From Sneathiella sp. P13V-1 (GTDB lineage Bacteria; Pseudomonadota; Alphaproteobacteria; Sneathiellales; Sneathiellaceae): 64,000 nucleotides of DNA. This document shows positions 24,379-33,742 of this stretch, piece after piece (the stretch's first letter is position 1; every line of letters begins with the position of its first letter). Both the position numbers and the translations under genes were made by a program. The DNA lies in assembly GCF_015143595.1 (NCBI RefSeq), contig NZ_WYEU01000002.1, positions 992,001 to 1,056,000 of the forward strand. Reading direction: 5' to 3'. The notes beneath the pieces were generated by a model. The model did not search any database. It saw only the letters and a program-made list of their open reading frames with translations, and was not told the DNA's origin.

Positions 24379-25533
24379 TTAGGAAAGTTGATCTCTTACA
24401 GCCTCAAGGATCACCCGCTCTTCATTGGTAGGTAGCAGATAAATTTTGTTATCCCCTGCCCCTGAGAGGTCATATTTCCCTGCTTTGTTTTTCTCTTCAT
24501 CCAGTTGAAAACCAAGATAGTCCAGTTTTTCCATAACTCTCGACCGGATATAACTTGAATTTTCTCCGACACCTCCACTGAAGATGATCGCGTCAATTCC
24601 TTGAAGTACAGCGCTCATTGCCCCGATTTCACGCTGGATACGGAAGACGTAATAATCAATAGCCTCTTTTGCGTGCACATCGTTGGACTGCTCCAACGCA
24701 CGCATATCACTGGAAATCCCAGAAAGCCCCTTCAAACCACTTTCCTTGTAGAGGAGATTTGAAATTTCCGATGCCGTCATGGCTTCATGCTCCATCAAAT
24801 ACAACAGAACACCGGGATCGATTTGTCCGCTTCGGGTTCCCATTGGCAATCCATCAAGCGCTGAAAACCCCATTGTAGATCCAATGCTTTGTCCTTGGCG
24901 GATGGCACAGAGGGACGCCCCGCTTCCAAGATGCGCAATGACAAGACGACCTTTTTCAAGTTCCGGCTGACGCCTCACAACTTCTGCCGAAAGATATTCG
25001 TAGCTCAGCCCATGAAAGCCATAACGCCTCACCCCTGCCTCATAAAAACGCCTTGGCAAAGCGAAGGTATCATTTACCCATGGATGTCCCCGATGAAAGG
25101 AAGTGTCGAAGCATCCTACTTGTACGGCTTCTGGAAATTCGGCGATTGAAGCACGAACAGCCGCTAGGTTATGAGGCTGGTGTAAGGGTGCCAAGGGTGA
25201 CAATTCTTCTAATTTATCAATGACTTCAGCATTAATCTTCACAGGTTTTTCAAATTCAATTCCGCCATGAACAATTCGATGCCCGATAGCAGAAATTTGC
25301 AGATCAGGTAGCTCATCCTTTATAAAAGTGAAGATCGCCATTAAAGCCTCAGCCGCTGTCTGGGCCTCAACTTTCTTGATGGTTTTCTCATCATTCCGAT
25401 TAACGATCAACTTCGGCGTAAGCCCGATAGCCTCAACTTGGCCATTATACAGGGGTTGGTCTTTTTCCTCCGCCTCATAAATCGCAAACTTTAAGGAAGA
25501 GGATCCCGCGTTGATAGTCAGGAAATGGCTCAT
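24379..25533 (-). CDS. ackA: Acetate kinase
   Basis: A 384-residue ASKHA-fold kinase interconverting acetate + ATP and acetyl phosphate + ADP. Motifs: FLTINAGSSSLKFAIYE (start of the first phosphate-binding fold), FDTSFHRGHPWVNDTFALP, RRYGFHGLSYEYLS (signature), AHLGSGASLCAI, MGFSALDGLPMGTRSGQIDP, and FSGGVGENSSYIRSRV. Its start overlaps the stop of the acyltransferase gene by four bases (ATGA), so the acetyl-CoA/acetyl-phosphate/acetate pathway is encoded as a pair. Confidence 0.95.
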   Translation of the reverse strand: MSHFLTINAGSSSLKFAIYEAEEKDQPLYNGQVEAIGLTPKLIVNRNDEKTIKKVEAQTAAEALMAIFTFIKDELPDLQISAIGHRIVHGGIEFEKPVKINAEVIDKLEELSPLAPLHQPHNLAAVRASIAEFPEAVQVGCFDTSFHRGHPWVNDTFALPRRFYEAGVRRYGFHGLSYEYLSAEVVRRQPELEKGRLVIAHLGSGASLCAIRQGQSIGSTMGFSALDGLPMGTRSGQIDPGVLLYLMEHEAMTASEISNLLYKESGLKGLSGISSDMRALEQSNDVHAKEAIDYYVFRIQREIGAMSAVLQGIDAIIFSGGVGENSSYIRSRVMEKLDYLGFQLDEEKNKAGKYDLSGAGDNKIYLLPTNEERVILEAVRDQLS

Positions 25534-26474
25534 GACGCCTGCCAGGTCGCGTAAAGTTCTGCCACCATGGCGGACGCAAGTCGCGCCTTTTCACCGTCTG
25601 CACGGCTGGTTAGCATAATGGGAACACGCGCACCGATAACGATACCAGCAGATTCCGCGCCTGCAAGATACATCAATTGCTTGGCGATCATATTTCCCGC
25701 CTCCAGATCTGGCGCGATCAAGATATCTGCATCCCCTGCTACATCTGAAATAATACCCTTTGCTGCAACGGCTCTTTTGGAAATGGCATTGTCAAAGGCA
25801 AGCGGTCCATCCAAAACACCACCTGTGATCTGCCCTCTGTCGGCCATTTTACAAAGCGCGGCGGCCTCAATTGTGGAAGGAATTTTTGGGTTCACAGTTT
25901 CAACGGCAGACAATATCGCCACTTTTGGACATTCCGTTCCCATGGCTTGAGCCAAATCGATGGCGTTTTGCACAATATCCGCTTTAACGGCCAGATTTGG
26001 CGCAATGTTGATCGCTGCATCCGTAATCAACAAAGGCTTGGCATATCGCGGAACGTCCAAGACAAAAACATGGCTCATCCACCGTTCAGTACGAAGGCCA
26101 TTTGTCTTGTCGAGAACTGCTGACATCACTTCATCTGTGTGAAGCGCACCTTTCATCAGGGCAGCGGCACGCCCCTCCCTCACCAACTCCACCGCTTTTT
26201 CGGCGGAGGCATGGCTATGCTCTGTATTTACAATTTGGCAGTCTTCAATATTGATATCGTACTCTTTGGCAACCGCCTGAATTCTCTCTTCAGGTCCAAT
26301 CAGGATGGGATCAATCAGATCACGATTTTTCGCTTCAATAGCACCGCCCAAAGACGCTTCATCACATGGGTGGACAACCGCTGTTGGCGTGGGTTCCAAC
26401 CCGTCAGTCTTCGCACAAAGCTGGTCATATACCAGACCAGCTTTATGATTATGTGTATCCTGTTCACTAGACAA
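25530..26474 (-). CDS. Phosphate acetyl/butyryltransferase family protein
   Basis: A 314-residue enzyme of the Pta/Ptb family. It has LIGPEERI, ALMKGALHTDEVMSAVL, LRTERWMSHVFVLDVP, LLITDAAINIAPNLAVKADIVQNAIDLAQ, and near the end ISDVAGDADILIAPDLEAGNMIAKQL and SRADGEKARLASA. These are the Ptb-like (short) type rather than the Escherichia coli long Pta. It transfers an acyl group between CoA and phosphate; pairing with ackA favours acetyl. It is the first gene of the pair and is preceded by a 115-base gap holding a 13-base palindrome (26563-26575) of unknown use. Confidence 0.88.
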   Translation of the reverse strand: MSSEQDTHNHKAGLVYDQLCAKTDGLEPTPTAVVHPCDEASLGGAIEAKNRDLIDPILIGPEERIQAVAKEYDINIEDCQIVNTEHSHASAEKAVELVREGRAAALMKGALHTDEVMSAVLDKTNGLRTERWMSHVFVLDVPRYAKPLLITDAAINIAPNLAVKADIVQNAIDLAQAMGTECPKVAILSAVETVNPKIPSTIEAAALCKMADRGQITGGVLDGPLAFDNAISKRAVAAKGIISDVAGDADILIAPDLEAGNMIAKQLMYLAGAESAGIVIGARVPIMLTSRADGEKARLASAMVAELYATWQAS

Positions 26475-26589
26475 TGTGATGCCCCTTTAACGATTTAATT
26501 TGTTCAGTTTAACGCGTTACAAGAAACACTAATTATATCTGAAACCTTTACAAGTAGATGATGGTCACAGTGACCCAAGGCGAAACAAA

Positions 26590-28521
26590 CTAGTCAGTCT
26601 TGGCATTTTGAATATTCGCAAAAGCGGTAATTACATCCTGCATTTCGGGTTCATAATTCTTCCATTTACCTATGCGGGACGAACTGAAGGCGATCTCGCT
26701 CATATCTCTCGGAACACCAACATCGCTGAAATCAAATATTTTCTCAATCATCTCGTCGGTTTTGGTCACCAGATCTTCATACCGAACTGTCATCATGTTT
26801 TCACCATACAGCTGATGCCATTGTTCCATCAAGCTGCGGTAGTGGAACCAGTACTCTCCAGACCAACTGAGATCAGTGGAATAACCGTTCCCTTCTTCAT
26901 AGTGTTTAAAATAGGTTTCAATCACTTGATCAAGCGGATCACGTCTGCAATCGATAACCTTAAAGTTTGGAAAAACACTAAACATCAGAGCGATGAACAT
27001 GAAACTGCTTGGAAGCGTATTCACATAAACCTTTGCAGGCCCGTGTATATCAAGCAAGCGGTTCAGATAATTTCGGGTAATTTCTTCCAGCTTATCCCGA
27101 GGAATTGTTCCCACAGCCTGTGGTTTAGACCGATTTTTAAGTTTCCGTGACAGCGCCAACATTTCTTCAAACCACATCCGGTCTTCTCCCAACGCAACCA
27201 CATCAGGGGATTGACGCAAAACCTTTTCCACCAGAGTTTTCCCGGATCGGCTCATACCGGTAACCAGCAAAAGGCGTGGCAGTGGCTCGCTCGCCGTATC
27301 TAAAGGAAGTCGTTTCTCCCTAAAAGTTTTGGAAAGGCTCACAATGCGTTGACGATGTGCCTCGATATTAAAATCTTCCTGCGTTTTCATATACTGATTT
27401 GCTTCGTGGCAATACCGGAAGGCTTCACGATGTTCCCCGATATCATCCAACGCCTTTGCAAGAGCAATTTTAAGGTGGTTTTGGCGTTTTTCCGTTAAGC
27501 CTTTTTGGACCAGAAAATTTCGGATTTTTTCTATGTCAGGATCGCCCTTAACGAAGGACTTGTGCCGCGCATAACTACAAATAGCACTAATTTCGTTGGG
27601 GCAGATCTCATAGGCACGCTTAAACGCTTCTGTCGCCTTATGATCGAGATCCAAAGATTTGTATAGATTGCCAAGATTTAGCCAGGCTTCATAGTTGGTT
27701 TTATCCAGTTTCAGAACGTTCTCGAAGGCTTCTTCCGCCTCACCAGGCCGACCAACTTTCCTAAGCAATAATCCCTGATCGTTGAGTAATTCCTCATTGT
27801 CAGGTGCCAGAACAAGAGCTTGTTTCAGTACTTCATCCGCCTCTTTTAAACGGTTTAAGTGAACCAGGCATTTTGCTTTGGCTTGTAGATAATAAGCCTG
27901 TTTCTGGATGTCTTTATCGGCGCTATCCAAAACAGATAAAGCGTCTTCGCCCAGGTTCTTGTCCAGTAAAGATGTAACTATAGATCCATAAAGAATAGAT
28001 AGTTTTTCTTGATCATCCCTTGAGCAAAGCAGTGCTTCCTTAAAATACTTTATCCCTTCATCAATCTGCTGATTGTCAATTAATACACGGCTCAGATTGA
28101 TATAGCCTTGGCTATTTTCCGGTAGAAGGGCGATCACTTTGCGATAACAGTAATCCGCTTTTTTATAATTTTGACTATAGCGGTGATAATTTCCCAAGCT
28201 ATTGTAATAAGCTGCTGTTTCAGGACTTCTTCGAACGGCTTTTTCAGCAAATTCAATCGCTTTAGCGCGTTCGTTTAGCGACCAGTAGAGCTTTCCAAGC
28301 TCATCATAAAATCCGGCAATTTGTGGATATTTAGAACTTTGGGTTTGTAGCCTGGATATCGCTTCCAGTTGATGATTTAGGCGCCTTGCGACATCTACAT
28401 AATCAATGACCACTTGAAAACGGTAGGGTTTGCCGCTGTCGATGGACTTCACGCATATTTCTTCTGCCTTTTCCCATTGTCCAGCTTCCATTAATGCAGA
28501 CAGTTCTGAAACATCCGACAT
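26590..28521 (-). CDS. TPR-repeat sulfotransferase
   Basis: A 643-residue two-part protein. Residues 1 to about 390 are tetratricopeptide repeats (for example FYDELGKLYWSLNERAKAIE, AYYNSLGNYHRYSQNYKKAD, AWLNLGNLYKSLDLDHKATE). From about 412 comes a PAPS-dependent sulfotransferase domain: the 5'-phosphosulfate loop GMSRSGKTLVEKV (about 422), then ALGEDRMWFEEML (equivalent in place to the GEETR of tyrosylprotein sulfotransferases), the 3'-phosphate segment FKVIDCRRDPLDQVIETY, and a C-terminal TVRYEDLVTKTDE. TPRs suggest a protein or peptide acceptor. The nearest upstream gene on the same strand encodes a Tyr- and Asp-rich secreted protein, a possible substrate. A strong terminator stands between the two genes. 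Confidence 0.87.
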   Translation of the reverse strand: MSDVSELSALMEAGQWEKAEEICVKSIDSGKPYRFQVVIDYVDVARRLNHQLEAISRLQTQSSKYPQIAGFYDELGKLYWSLNERAKAIEFAEKAVRRSPETAAYYNSLGNYHRYSQNYKKADYCYRKVIALLPENSQGYINLSRVLIDNQQIDEGIKYFKEALLCSRDDQEKLSILYGSIVTSLLDKNLGEDALSVLDSADKDIQKQAYYLQAKAKCLVHLNRLKEADEVLKQALVLAPDNEELLNDQGLLLRKVGRPGEAEEAFENVLKLDKTNYEAWLNLGNLYKSLDLDHKATEAFKRAYEICPNEISAICSYARHKSFVKGDPDIEKIRNFLVQKGLTEKRQNHLKIALAKALDDIGEHREAFRYCHEANQYMKTQEDFNIEAHRQRIVSLSKTFREKRLPLDTASEPLPRLLLVTGMSRSGKTLVEKVLRQSPDVVALGEDRMWFEEMLALSRKLKNRSKPQAVGTIPRDKLEEITRNYLNRLLDIHGPAKVYVNTLPSSFMFIALMFSVFPNFKVIDCRRDPLDQVIETYFKHYEEGNGYSTDLSWSGEYWFHYRSLMEQWHQLYGENMMTVRYEDLVTKTDEMIEKIFDFSDVGVPRDMSEIAFSSSRIGKWKNYEPEMQDVITAFANIQNAKTD

Positions 28522-28543
28522 TAATTAACTTCCCCCGCCTAAA

Positions 28544-28590
28544 CAAAAAAACCCGCCGTCAGCATATACTGCCAGACGGCGGGTTCTTTT
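28544..28590 (-). terminator. Terminator after the Tyr/Asp-rich RTX protein gene
   Basis: 10-bp GC-rich stem ACCCGCCGTC / GACGGCGGGT (28551-28560 with 28575-28584), read leftward into a run of seven T. Separates the 28602 gene from the sulfotransferase gene. Confidence 0.88.
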
Positions 28591-28601
28591 AAAATTGATT
28601 A

Positions 28602-31211
28602 TTAGCTTACGTCAGAAACAACAATACCAAGTTGTGCAAGCTGATCTGATGTGAAGTCTTCCAAACCGCTATCAGGCAGGTCATCGCCCTGTACAGTGAT
28701 AGAGAAGTTATCGAGATTTTCAATCGTGATTACATTGCCTTCAATTTCGACATGTGAGGCGCGATCCTCATTCCCTTCGATACCCAAGTTATCAAACAGG
28801 GTATCAAGATCAATCACGTCGCCCTCCGCAGCGTTAAAGTCTGTGATGAGATCGTGACCCTCGCTGATGAAAACGCTTTCGTTATTCACAGTTGGCTGGA
28901 TTTTCACCATTTCGCCTTCTTCACCATCCCCAATTTTTGCAAATTTAGGAGGATACATGTCGTAGTTCCAGTCATCGCTACCTTCATAACGGAAGGTATC
29001 AGCACCGGCACCACCTGTCAGGGTATCATCACCCAGCTGACCGGTCAGGGTGTCGTTACCATCATTACCATGAAGGGTATCCGCAAACATGATAGCGTTA
29101 GGATCTTCATTGAACGGCATATAGCGATATGGCCCGTCTTGTTCTCCACTATTAATTCTGTAGTTACCTACGAAGTCACCATAAAGAATGTCATCACCGT
29201 CACCGGCGCAGAGGTAGTCGTTAAACAGGCTCTTATCGTCTGTATTACCAGTACCGCGCACGTCAATAGTAATCGTAGCCTCACCAGAACCGGACACGAG
29301 AAGCGCGTCACCGATCATAATGTCATTACCCGCACCGCCGATCAGAGCATCATTCCACGCTTCAATACGGTTTCCGTTATCCACAGTATTAGGCATCATT
29401 TCGCCTGATCCGTAATAACCGCCATACATGCCATCAGTCAGAGTCGCATCGAAGCTGACATCAACCCAGCCTTCAGAGATGGCAATTACGTCACCAACGA
29501 GAAGGTCAGAATAGCCTTCACCAGTCTCTGAAATGTCGTCACCGCGAATTGTATCGTTGTAAGCACGTGTTGTGTTGTTTTTCGCTGAGTCTGCTTCGCC
29601 ACCATACATGAAGTCATCGCCATACATGTTGTCGTAGTAGTAATAATCGTGCGTATTAAACTCAGCATCGATGTCCATTTCAACTTCAACACCTTGACCA
29701 TAGTCAGAACCAAGGTCAGTCACGATCACATCACCGGAAATAATATCAGAACCACCACGGCCGTCGATAACATCGTTGAAGCCAGAGAATGTATTATTCT
29801 CCTCAGCATTGTTTCTGTCTGGGTAACCGTAATTATTGCCTGCATCGCCTGTGAAATCCATTTCCACATCACCGCCACCGTCACCACCAGTATTGGCAAC
29901 AAATGCATCACCTGCGATCAAGTCACTTTGATTGCCACCGATGATTAGATCATCGAACGCACGTATTTCATTGTTACTCGCAGTCAAACCATCTGAGCTA
30001 TAGATATACAGGTCCGCTGTCAGACTCATATCCGGTGTTCCGTAGCTCATATCATTGCCTTCTTGGTCACCGATGATTGCAGCATCACCAACAAGCACCT
30101 GACTTTTCTCAGATGCGGAACCATCAATAATATCGCTATTCATAGAGACACGGTTGTTGTTGGCCTCTTCGCTTTCAACATCGATATATGTTGACGCACT
30201 GATGTCAACCTCACCACCGTCGCGATAGCCACCTGTTTTCTGGAAGATATCGCCTACGATAATTTCAGTATTTGCACCACCGACAAGGCTATCATCCATT
30301 GAGTTGGCTTCGTTCCCACTAAATGACGGCGTATCAGAACCATAGATGTGAACGTCATTATCGATGGTTGGGTTTTGTGAAGAATACCCTCTTGTAGCAT
30401 CGTCATAAACGTCGCCGACAATTACTTTAGTGCCTTGGAGTGCAGTAATATCATCATTAAACGCGCCTGGTTTCGAATTGGACGTTTGAATATCAAGGCT
30501 TGCGGATAAATAATCGGACTCATAATACATGTCACCGATCAGGGTTTCGCCACCATCTTCAATGGTGCTCGCATCCATCTTATCGTTGCCCTGCTGCTCC
30601 CCTTCACTCAGATAAGCGTAACTTGAACTGTCACCAGCAACAATTTCACCATCCTCGTAAGTCACAAAATCAACAGGTGTGTCATATTCTGGCTGACCGC
30701 GGAAAGCCGCGCGGTAAGCGTCAACTTTAGTTTCAAACTCTTTTTCACAAGGAACTTCAGAAACGACAACAGTCTCTTCTTCTTCTTCTTCGACAGTCAG
30801 CGCGTCCGGACCGCCTACTGGCTCTGGAAATTCAAGGCCTGTACCTTCCAGCAAACCATCAATTCCAATACCTTCGCCGATACCTTCTTGTTCGTTGGCC
30901 GCAAAGCCGGCACCACCACCGGTTCCGCCACCTGCACCAGGACCACCAGCAGCTGGAGCCACATTTCCAAGCGCCTGTGCATCAATAAGAGACTGGATTT
31001 CATCGAGGGAAATGACAGTACCATCGTTCAGAGTAAGTTGAGCCGGAAGCTCTGATGCTGCAGAAACAAAGTAGTTTTCTACTTTAATTTCTTCCTGACC
31101 TTCACCAAAAGAAATGACAAGGTCAGACCCGTTTTGGGTTAGAGTAGCACCTTCGATAGAAGAAACGGGGAGGAGTACTTTTTCGTTTTTCAAAGCATCA
31201 ATTACTGACAT
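28602..31211 (-). CDS. Large acidic RTX-type secreted protein, Tyr/Asp-rich repeats
   Basis: An 869-residue protein without an N-terminal signal peptide. Residues 1-80 (MSVIDALKNEKVLLPVSS..., LVISFGEG..., LTLNDGTVISLDEIQSLI) match the N-terminal module of alphaproteobacterial type I secreted giant proteins. A Gly-rich hinge follows at about 90-115, then an acidic region. From about 200 to 700 there are roughly eight degenerate repeats with the core FDDLIIGGNQSDLIAGD or INDxIxGxxxSDxIxGDV, linked by Tyr-, Asp- and Asn-rich strands such as HDYYYYDNMYGDDFMYGG. Near 715-745 are true RTX nonapeptides (GNDTLTGQLGDDTLTGGAGADTF). The C-terminal 100 residues look like a type I secretion signal. I use the ATG at 31211 after GAGG; a TTG at 31226 is less likely. 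Confidence 0.82.
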   Translation of the reverse strand: MSVIDALKNEKVLLPVSSIEGATLTQNGSDLVISFGEGQEEIKVENYFVSAASELPAQLTLNDGTVISLDEIQSLIDAQALGNVAPAAGGPGAGGGTGGGAGFAANEQEGIGEGIGIDGLLEGTGLEFPEPVGGPDALTVEEEEEETVVVSEVPCEKEFETKVDAYRAAFRGQPEYDTPVDFVTYEDGEIVAGDSSSYAYLSEGEQQGNDKMDASTIEDGGETLIGDMYYESDYLSASLDIQTSNSKPGAFNDDITALQGTKVIVGDVYDDATRGYSSQNPTIDNDVHIYGSDTPSFSGNEANSMDDSLVGGANTEIIVGDIFQKTGGYRDGGEVDISASTYIDVESEEANNNRVSMNSDIIDGSASEKSQVLVGDAAIIGDQEGNDMSYGTPDMSLTADLYIYSSDGLTASNNEIRAFDDLIIGGNQSDLIAGDAFVANTGGDGGGDVEMDFTGDAGNNYGYPDRNNAEENNTFSGFNDVIDGRGGSDIISGDVIVTDLGSDYGQGVEVEMDIDAEFNTHDYYYYDNMYGDDFMYGGEADSAKNNTTRAYNDTIRGDDISETGEGYSDLLVGDVIAISEGWVDVSFDATLTDGMYGGYYGSGEMMPNTVDNGNRIEAWNDALIGGAGNDIMIGDALLVSGSGEATITIDVRGTGNTDDKSLFNDYLCAGDGDDILYGDFVGNYRINSGEQDGPYRYMPFNEDPNAIMFADTLHGNDGNDTLTGQLGDDTLTGGAGADTFRYEGSDDWNYDMYPPKFAKIGDGEEGEMVKIQPTVNNESVFISEGHDLITDFNAAEGDVIDLDTLFDNLGIEGNEDRASHVEIEGNVITIENLDNFSITVQGDDLPDSGLEDFTSDQLAQLGIVVSDVS

Positions 31212-31447
31212 GGTAACCTCACTCAAATAAGGTCCAGATACTGAAATCCGGACAAACTATTCACATTTGAGTGAATTAATAGCAAAGCACACAACAATCT
31301 TCACCCCTCAAACAGGGTATAAAGTAAAATTTTTTTCATTTTTTAACAAAAAAAACATACTCAAACGGGTGGAATTGAATTTTTATCGTACACTAGAGCT
31401 CTGATAATACATCATTAATATTATGTTAACCATAATGTAAAGAAATC

Positions 31448-31768
31448 ATGAATATTATACTAATACTCGTAACAGGCGTATCCATTGCCTCCAGTGACAT
31501 CCTTCAAAATGAATTTGGGGTGGGAATGGAAATGATGCCTGATAAGAGCATAGTACCTGCACAAAACGCAGCCCAGGATATTCCAAGGAGAGATTTCTAC
31601 CAGAAGCATGCGCCCACAGGGTCTTTAGTTCCCTTACAACAAAGAAATGTAAAAGGTCCAGTTCGATCCAACAGTAGGTTCAATTCATCTGCGGGCCCTC
31701 GCGGCAGTACCTTACCGAGCAGAACGTTTAGGTCCACGCCTAAAGCCCCTTCCCGTTTCAACAGATAA
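31448..31768 (+). CDS. Small exported basic protein, unknown
   Basis: A 106-residue frame with a hydrophobic N-terminus (NIILILVTGVSIASS, likely a signal peptide). The mature part becomes strongly basic and Ser/Pro/Arg-rich (SRFNSSAGPRGSTLPSRTF, ending APSRFNR, with SRFN twice). No family recognised and no good Shine-Dalgarno before the ATG. The reading is supported by signal-like start, frame length and its position in an otherwise empty gap; it may still be spurious. It lies 41 bases before the C45 gene on the same strand. Confidence 0.4.
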   Translation: MNIILILVTGVSIASSDILQNEFGVGMEMMPDKSIVPAQNAAQDIPRRDFYQKHAPTGSLVPLQQRNVKGPVRSNSRFNSSAGPRGSTLPSRTFRSTPKAPSRFNR

Positions 31769-31809
31769 GTTGATATAGTCAGCATCCCACCAACTGAAGA
31801 ACTTAAAAA

Positions 31810-32874
31810 ATGAAAATCATTGAAGCATCTGGCTCCCCGTTTGAAATCGGAAAACATCTAGGATCAGAATTAAAAGAACTGGTTCGAACCCACGCTGAAA
31901 ACTCAGAGGAATTTGTTGAAATCGAAAAGCGGTGGTCTGGAAGTGCGTATATCCGAAAGATGATGGAAGCCGCGACAGCGTTTTCTTCTTCATATATGGA
32001 AGAAATACGCGGCCTTGCGGAAGGACTTTCCATCGATTTTGAACGCGTCTTCCTTTGGAACTGCCGGGGAGATTTACGTTGGCCGGATGACATCTCTCCC
32101 TCTTTGGCATATTCCTTATCTGAAGGCTGCACCTCCGTCATGATGCGAAAAGGTGATAACAATGCCACTCTGATTGCTCACAACGAAGACGGATCAGAAG
32201 AGTTCGCGGGAATTTGCCCTTGGATAAGAGTAAAACCGGATGACGCCCCGGGATTTGAGAGCTTCATGTATCCCGGCCTTGTCGCAGGTCACAGCATGGG
32301 AGCCAATGCTGCAGGAATTGTTCAGACCATTAACAACATCCGTGTTGCAGACCTGAAACCAGGTGTTCCACGGCACATTATTACCAGAGCCGTTCTTGAC
32401 GCTGAAAATCTGGATCAGGTGTTTGATATAGTAAAACGAGCTGATCGTGCCTCCGGCTTCCACCACAATATTGGATGCGCCAAAACCGGCCGTTTGTTTT
32501 CTATCGAAGCGCCTGCCAGTGGATGCAGCATTGAGGAAATCACCAACACTTCTTATGTACACGCGAACCATTTGATCCATGAAAGCGAAAAACAAAAAGA
32601 ACAGGACATTACCTCGTCCTCAACAAACCGGCAGATAAGAGCAGAAGAATTGAACAATGCGGGGGTGCTAAGAGATGGCGATCCGACTAATATCCTGTTT
32701 GATGAATTAGAAGGTCGCGAAATCCTCCGTACACCAAAAGAAAATGGTGACGATTACGGTCAGACCCTCGCCACCGGAATCTTTGAAATGCACCCAGACC
32801 GTATCGAGATCAGTCTGATTGATGGTGCGAAGAGGCAAGAACTCCTCAACCGCACCATTACGTTAATAACGTAA
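31810..32874 (+). CDS. C45 family peptidase / acyl-CoA:6-APA acyltransferase-like Ntn hydrolase
   Basis: A 354-residue protein of the C45 family (isopenicillin N acyltransferase type). The N-terminus has the family pattern SGSPFEIGKHLGSEL (P.e.G...G). Cys107 in SEGCTSVMM is the expected autocatalytic cleavage point and nucleophile. It is followed by TLIAHNEDGS and by GANAAGIVQTINNI, and GFHHNIGCAKTGRLFSIEA in the second half. Members hydrolyse or transfer acyl groups on amines; bacterial ones are mostly uncharacterised. No signal peptide, so it should be cytoplasmic. It converges on the N-formylglutamate-amidohydrolase-like gene with a one-base gap, and may contribute to the same N-acyl compound metabolism. 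Confidence 0.83.
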   Translation: MKIIEASGSPFEIGKHLGSELKELVRTHAENSEEFVEIEKRWSGSAYIRKMMEAATAFSSSYMEEIRGLAEGLSIDFERVFLWNCRGDLRWPDDISPSLAYSLSEGCTSVMMRKGDNNATLIAHNEDGSEEFAGICPWIRVKPDDAPGFESFMYPGLVAGHSMGANAAGIVQTINNIRVADLKPGVPRHIITRAVLDAENLDQVFDIVKRADRASGFHHNIGCAKTGRLFSIEAPASGCSIEEITNTSYVHANHLIHESEKQKEQDITSSSTNRQIRAEELNNAGVLRDGDPTNILFDELEGREILRTPKENGDDYGQTLATGIFEMHPDRIEISLIDGAKRQELLNRTITLIT

Positions 32875-32875
32875 A

Positions 32876-33742
32876 TTATTTACCTGCCACTTTGGCGTAA
32901 TTGACTAAATGTTGCACCATTTCAGTCAAGTTAGCTTTTAGGTCATTAAATTCAGGGATTTTGTCCCCACTGATCTGATCCATATAGAGCTTGCGATTGA
33001 TTTCAATCTGCAGGCTATGGCGGTTTTGATCTGGTTTACCGTAGCGATAAACCAGTTCAGCGCCCTTATAGGGATCATTAACCGCAACACTGTAACCCTT
33101 GCTTTCCAGAAACTCTTTGGCAGCAGCCGTAAAGCCAGCCTCGCATGTAGTCCCATCCCGGTCACCTAGAACGAAATCAGCACGTTCAGCGGTTCCGCCC
33201 GGATCTCCTTCAACACCGGCGTTGGGCATGGAATGGCAGTCGATGTGATAGGCATAGCCAAATTTTTCAGTCAAAGCATCGTAGGCGACTGCAATGCGGT
33301 CATGATATGGACGCCAGAAAGTTTCAATACGGTGTTTCAGCATATCGGTTGTGATCGGCTGATCATAGATATCGATATCCTGCTTCATCCGCATCCAGAC
33401 AAGACCTTTACCCATCTGGGTTTTGATGGTTGGGTTTGGCGCTTTACCGTCCCACTGACCACTCAGTTCAGCGAGATCAAAATCCAGCTCGTCCCGATTG
33501 GTATCAATATAGGAGCGCGGGAATTTTGCAGCGATTAATTCCGCTCCAAAATCGGGAGCAGCGCTGTATAACTCATCCACATAGGCATCTTCCGCTGAGT
33601 GGAGCTCCGAGAAAGGCACTTGATATTTGAAGTCTTCCGGATATTCCTTACCACTGTGAGGACTGTCAAAGAAGATGGGGGCCGCTTCCGTCCCCTCATC
33701 TGGTGACAAAACGTAATAAGCAGCAGTTTCTGTTTTTTTCAT
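32876..33742 (-). CDS. N-formylglutamate amidohydrolase family protein
   Basis: A 288-residue zinc-dependent amidohydrolase of the HutG/FGase family (not the arginase-like HutG). Motifs: FFDSPHSGKEYPEDF, SAEDAYVDELY, AAKFPRSYIDTNRDELD, AYHIDCHSMPN (metal-binding) and the closing HSLQIEINRKLYMDQ. The start at 33742 shares one base with the stop of the ABC ATPase gene (TAATG), which decides the start. It is the last gene of the peptide-type ABC operon, so the imported substrate is probably an N-formyl or other N-acyl amino acid or dipeptide that this enzyme cleaves. No other hut gene is nearby. Confidence 0.87.
   Translation of the reverse strand: MKKTETAAYYVLSPDEGTEAAPIFFDSPHSGKEYPEDFKYQVPFSELHSAEDAYVDELYSAAPDFGAELIAAKFPRSYIDTNRDELDFDLAELSGQWDGKAPNPTIKTQMGKGLVWMRMKQDIDIYDQPITTDMLKHRIETFWRPYHDRIAVAYDALTEKFGYAYHIDCHSMPNAGVEGDPGGTAERADFVLGDRDGTTCEAGFTAAAKEFLESKGYSVAVNDPYKGAELVYRYGKPDQNRHSLQIEINRKLYMDQISGDKIPEFNDLKANLTEMVQHLVNYAKVAGK

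Noticed and set aside
26563-26575. Palindrome GGTCAC-A-GTGACC after the sulfotransferase gene region
   Set aside because: Short, single copy, not near a -35/-10 that I can place; could be chance, so not called as an operator.
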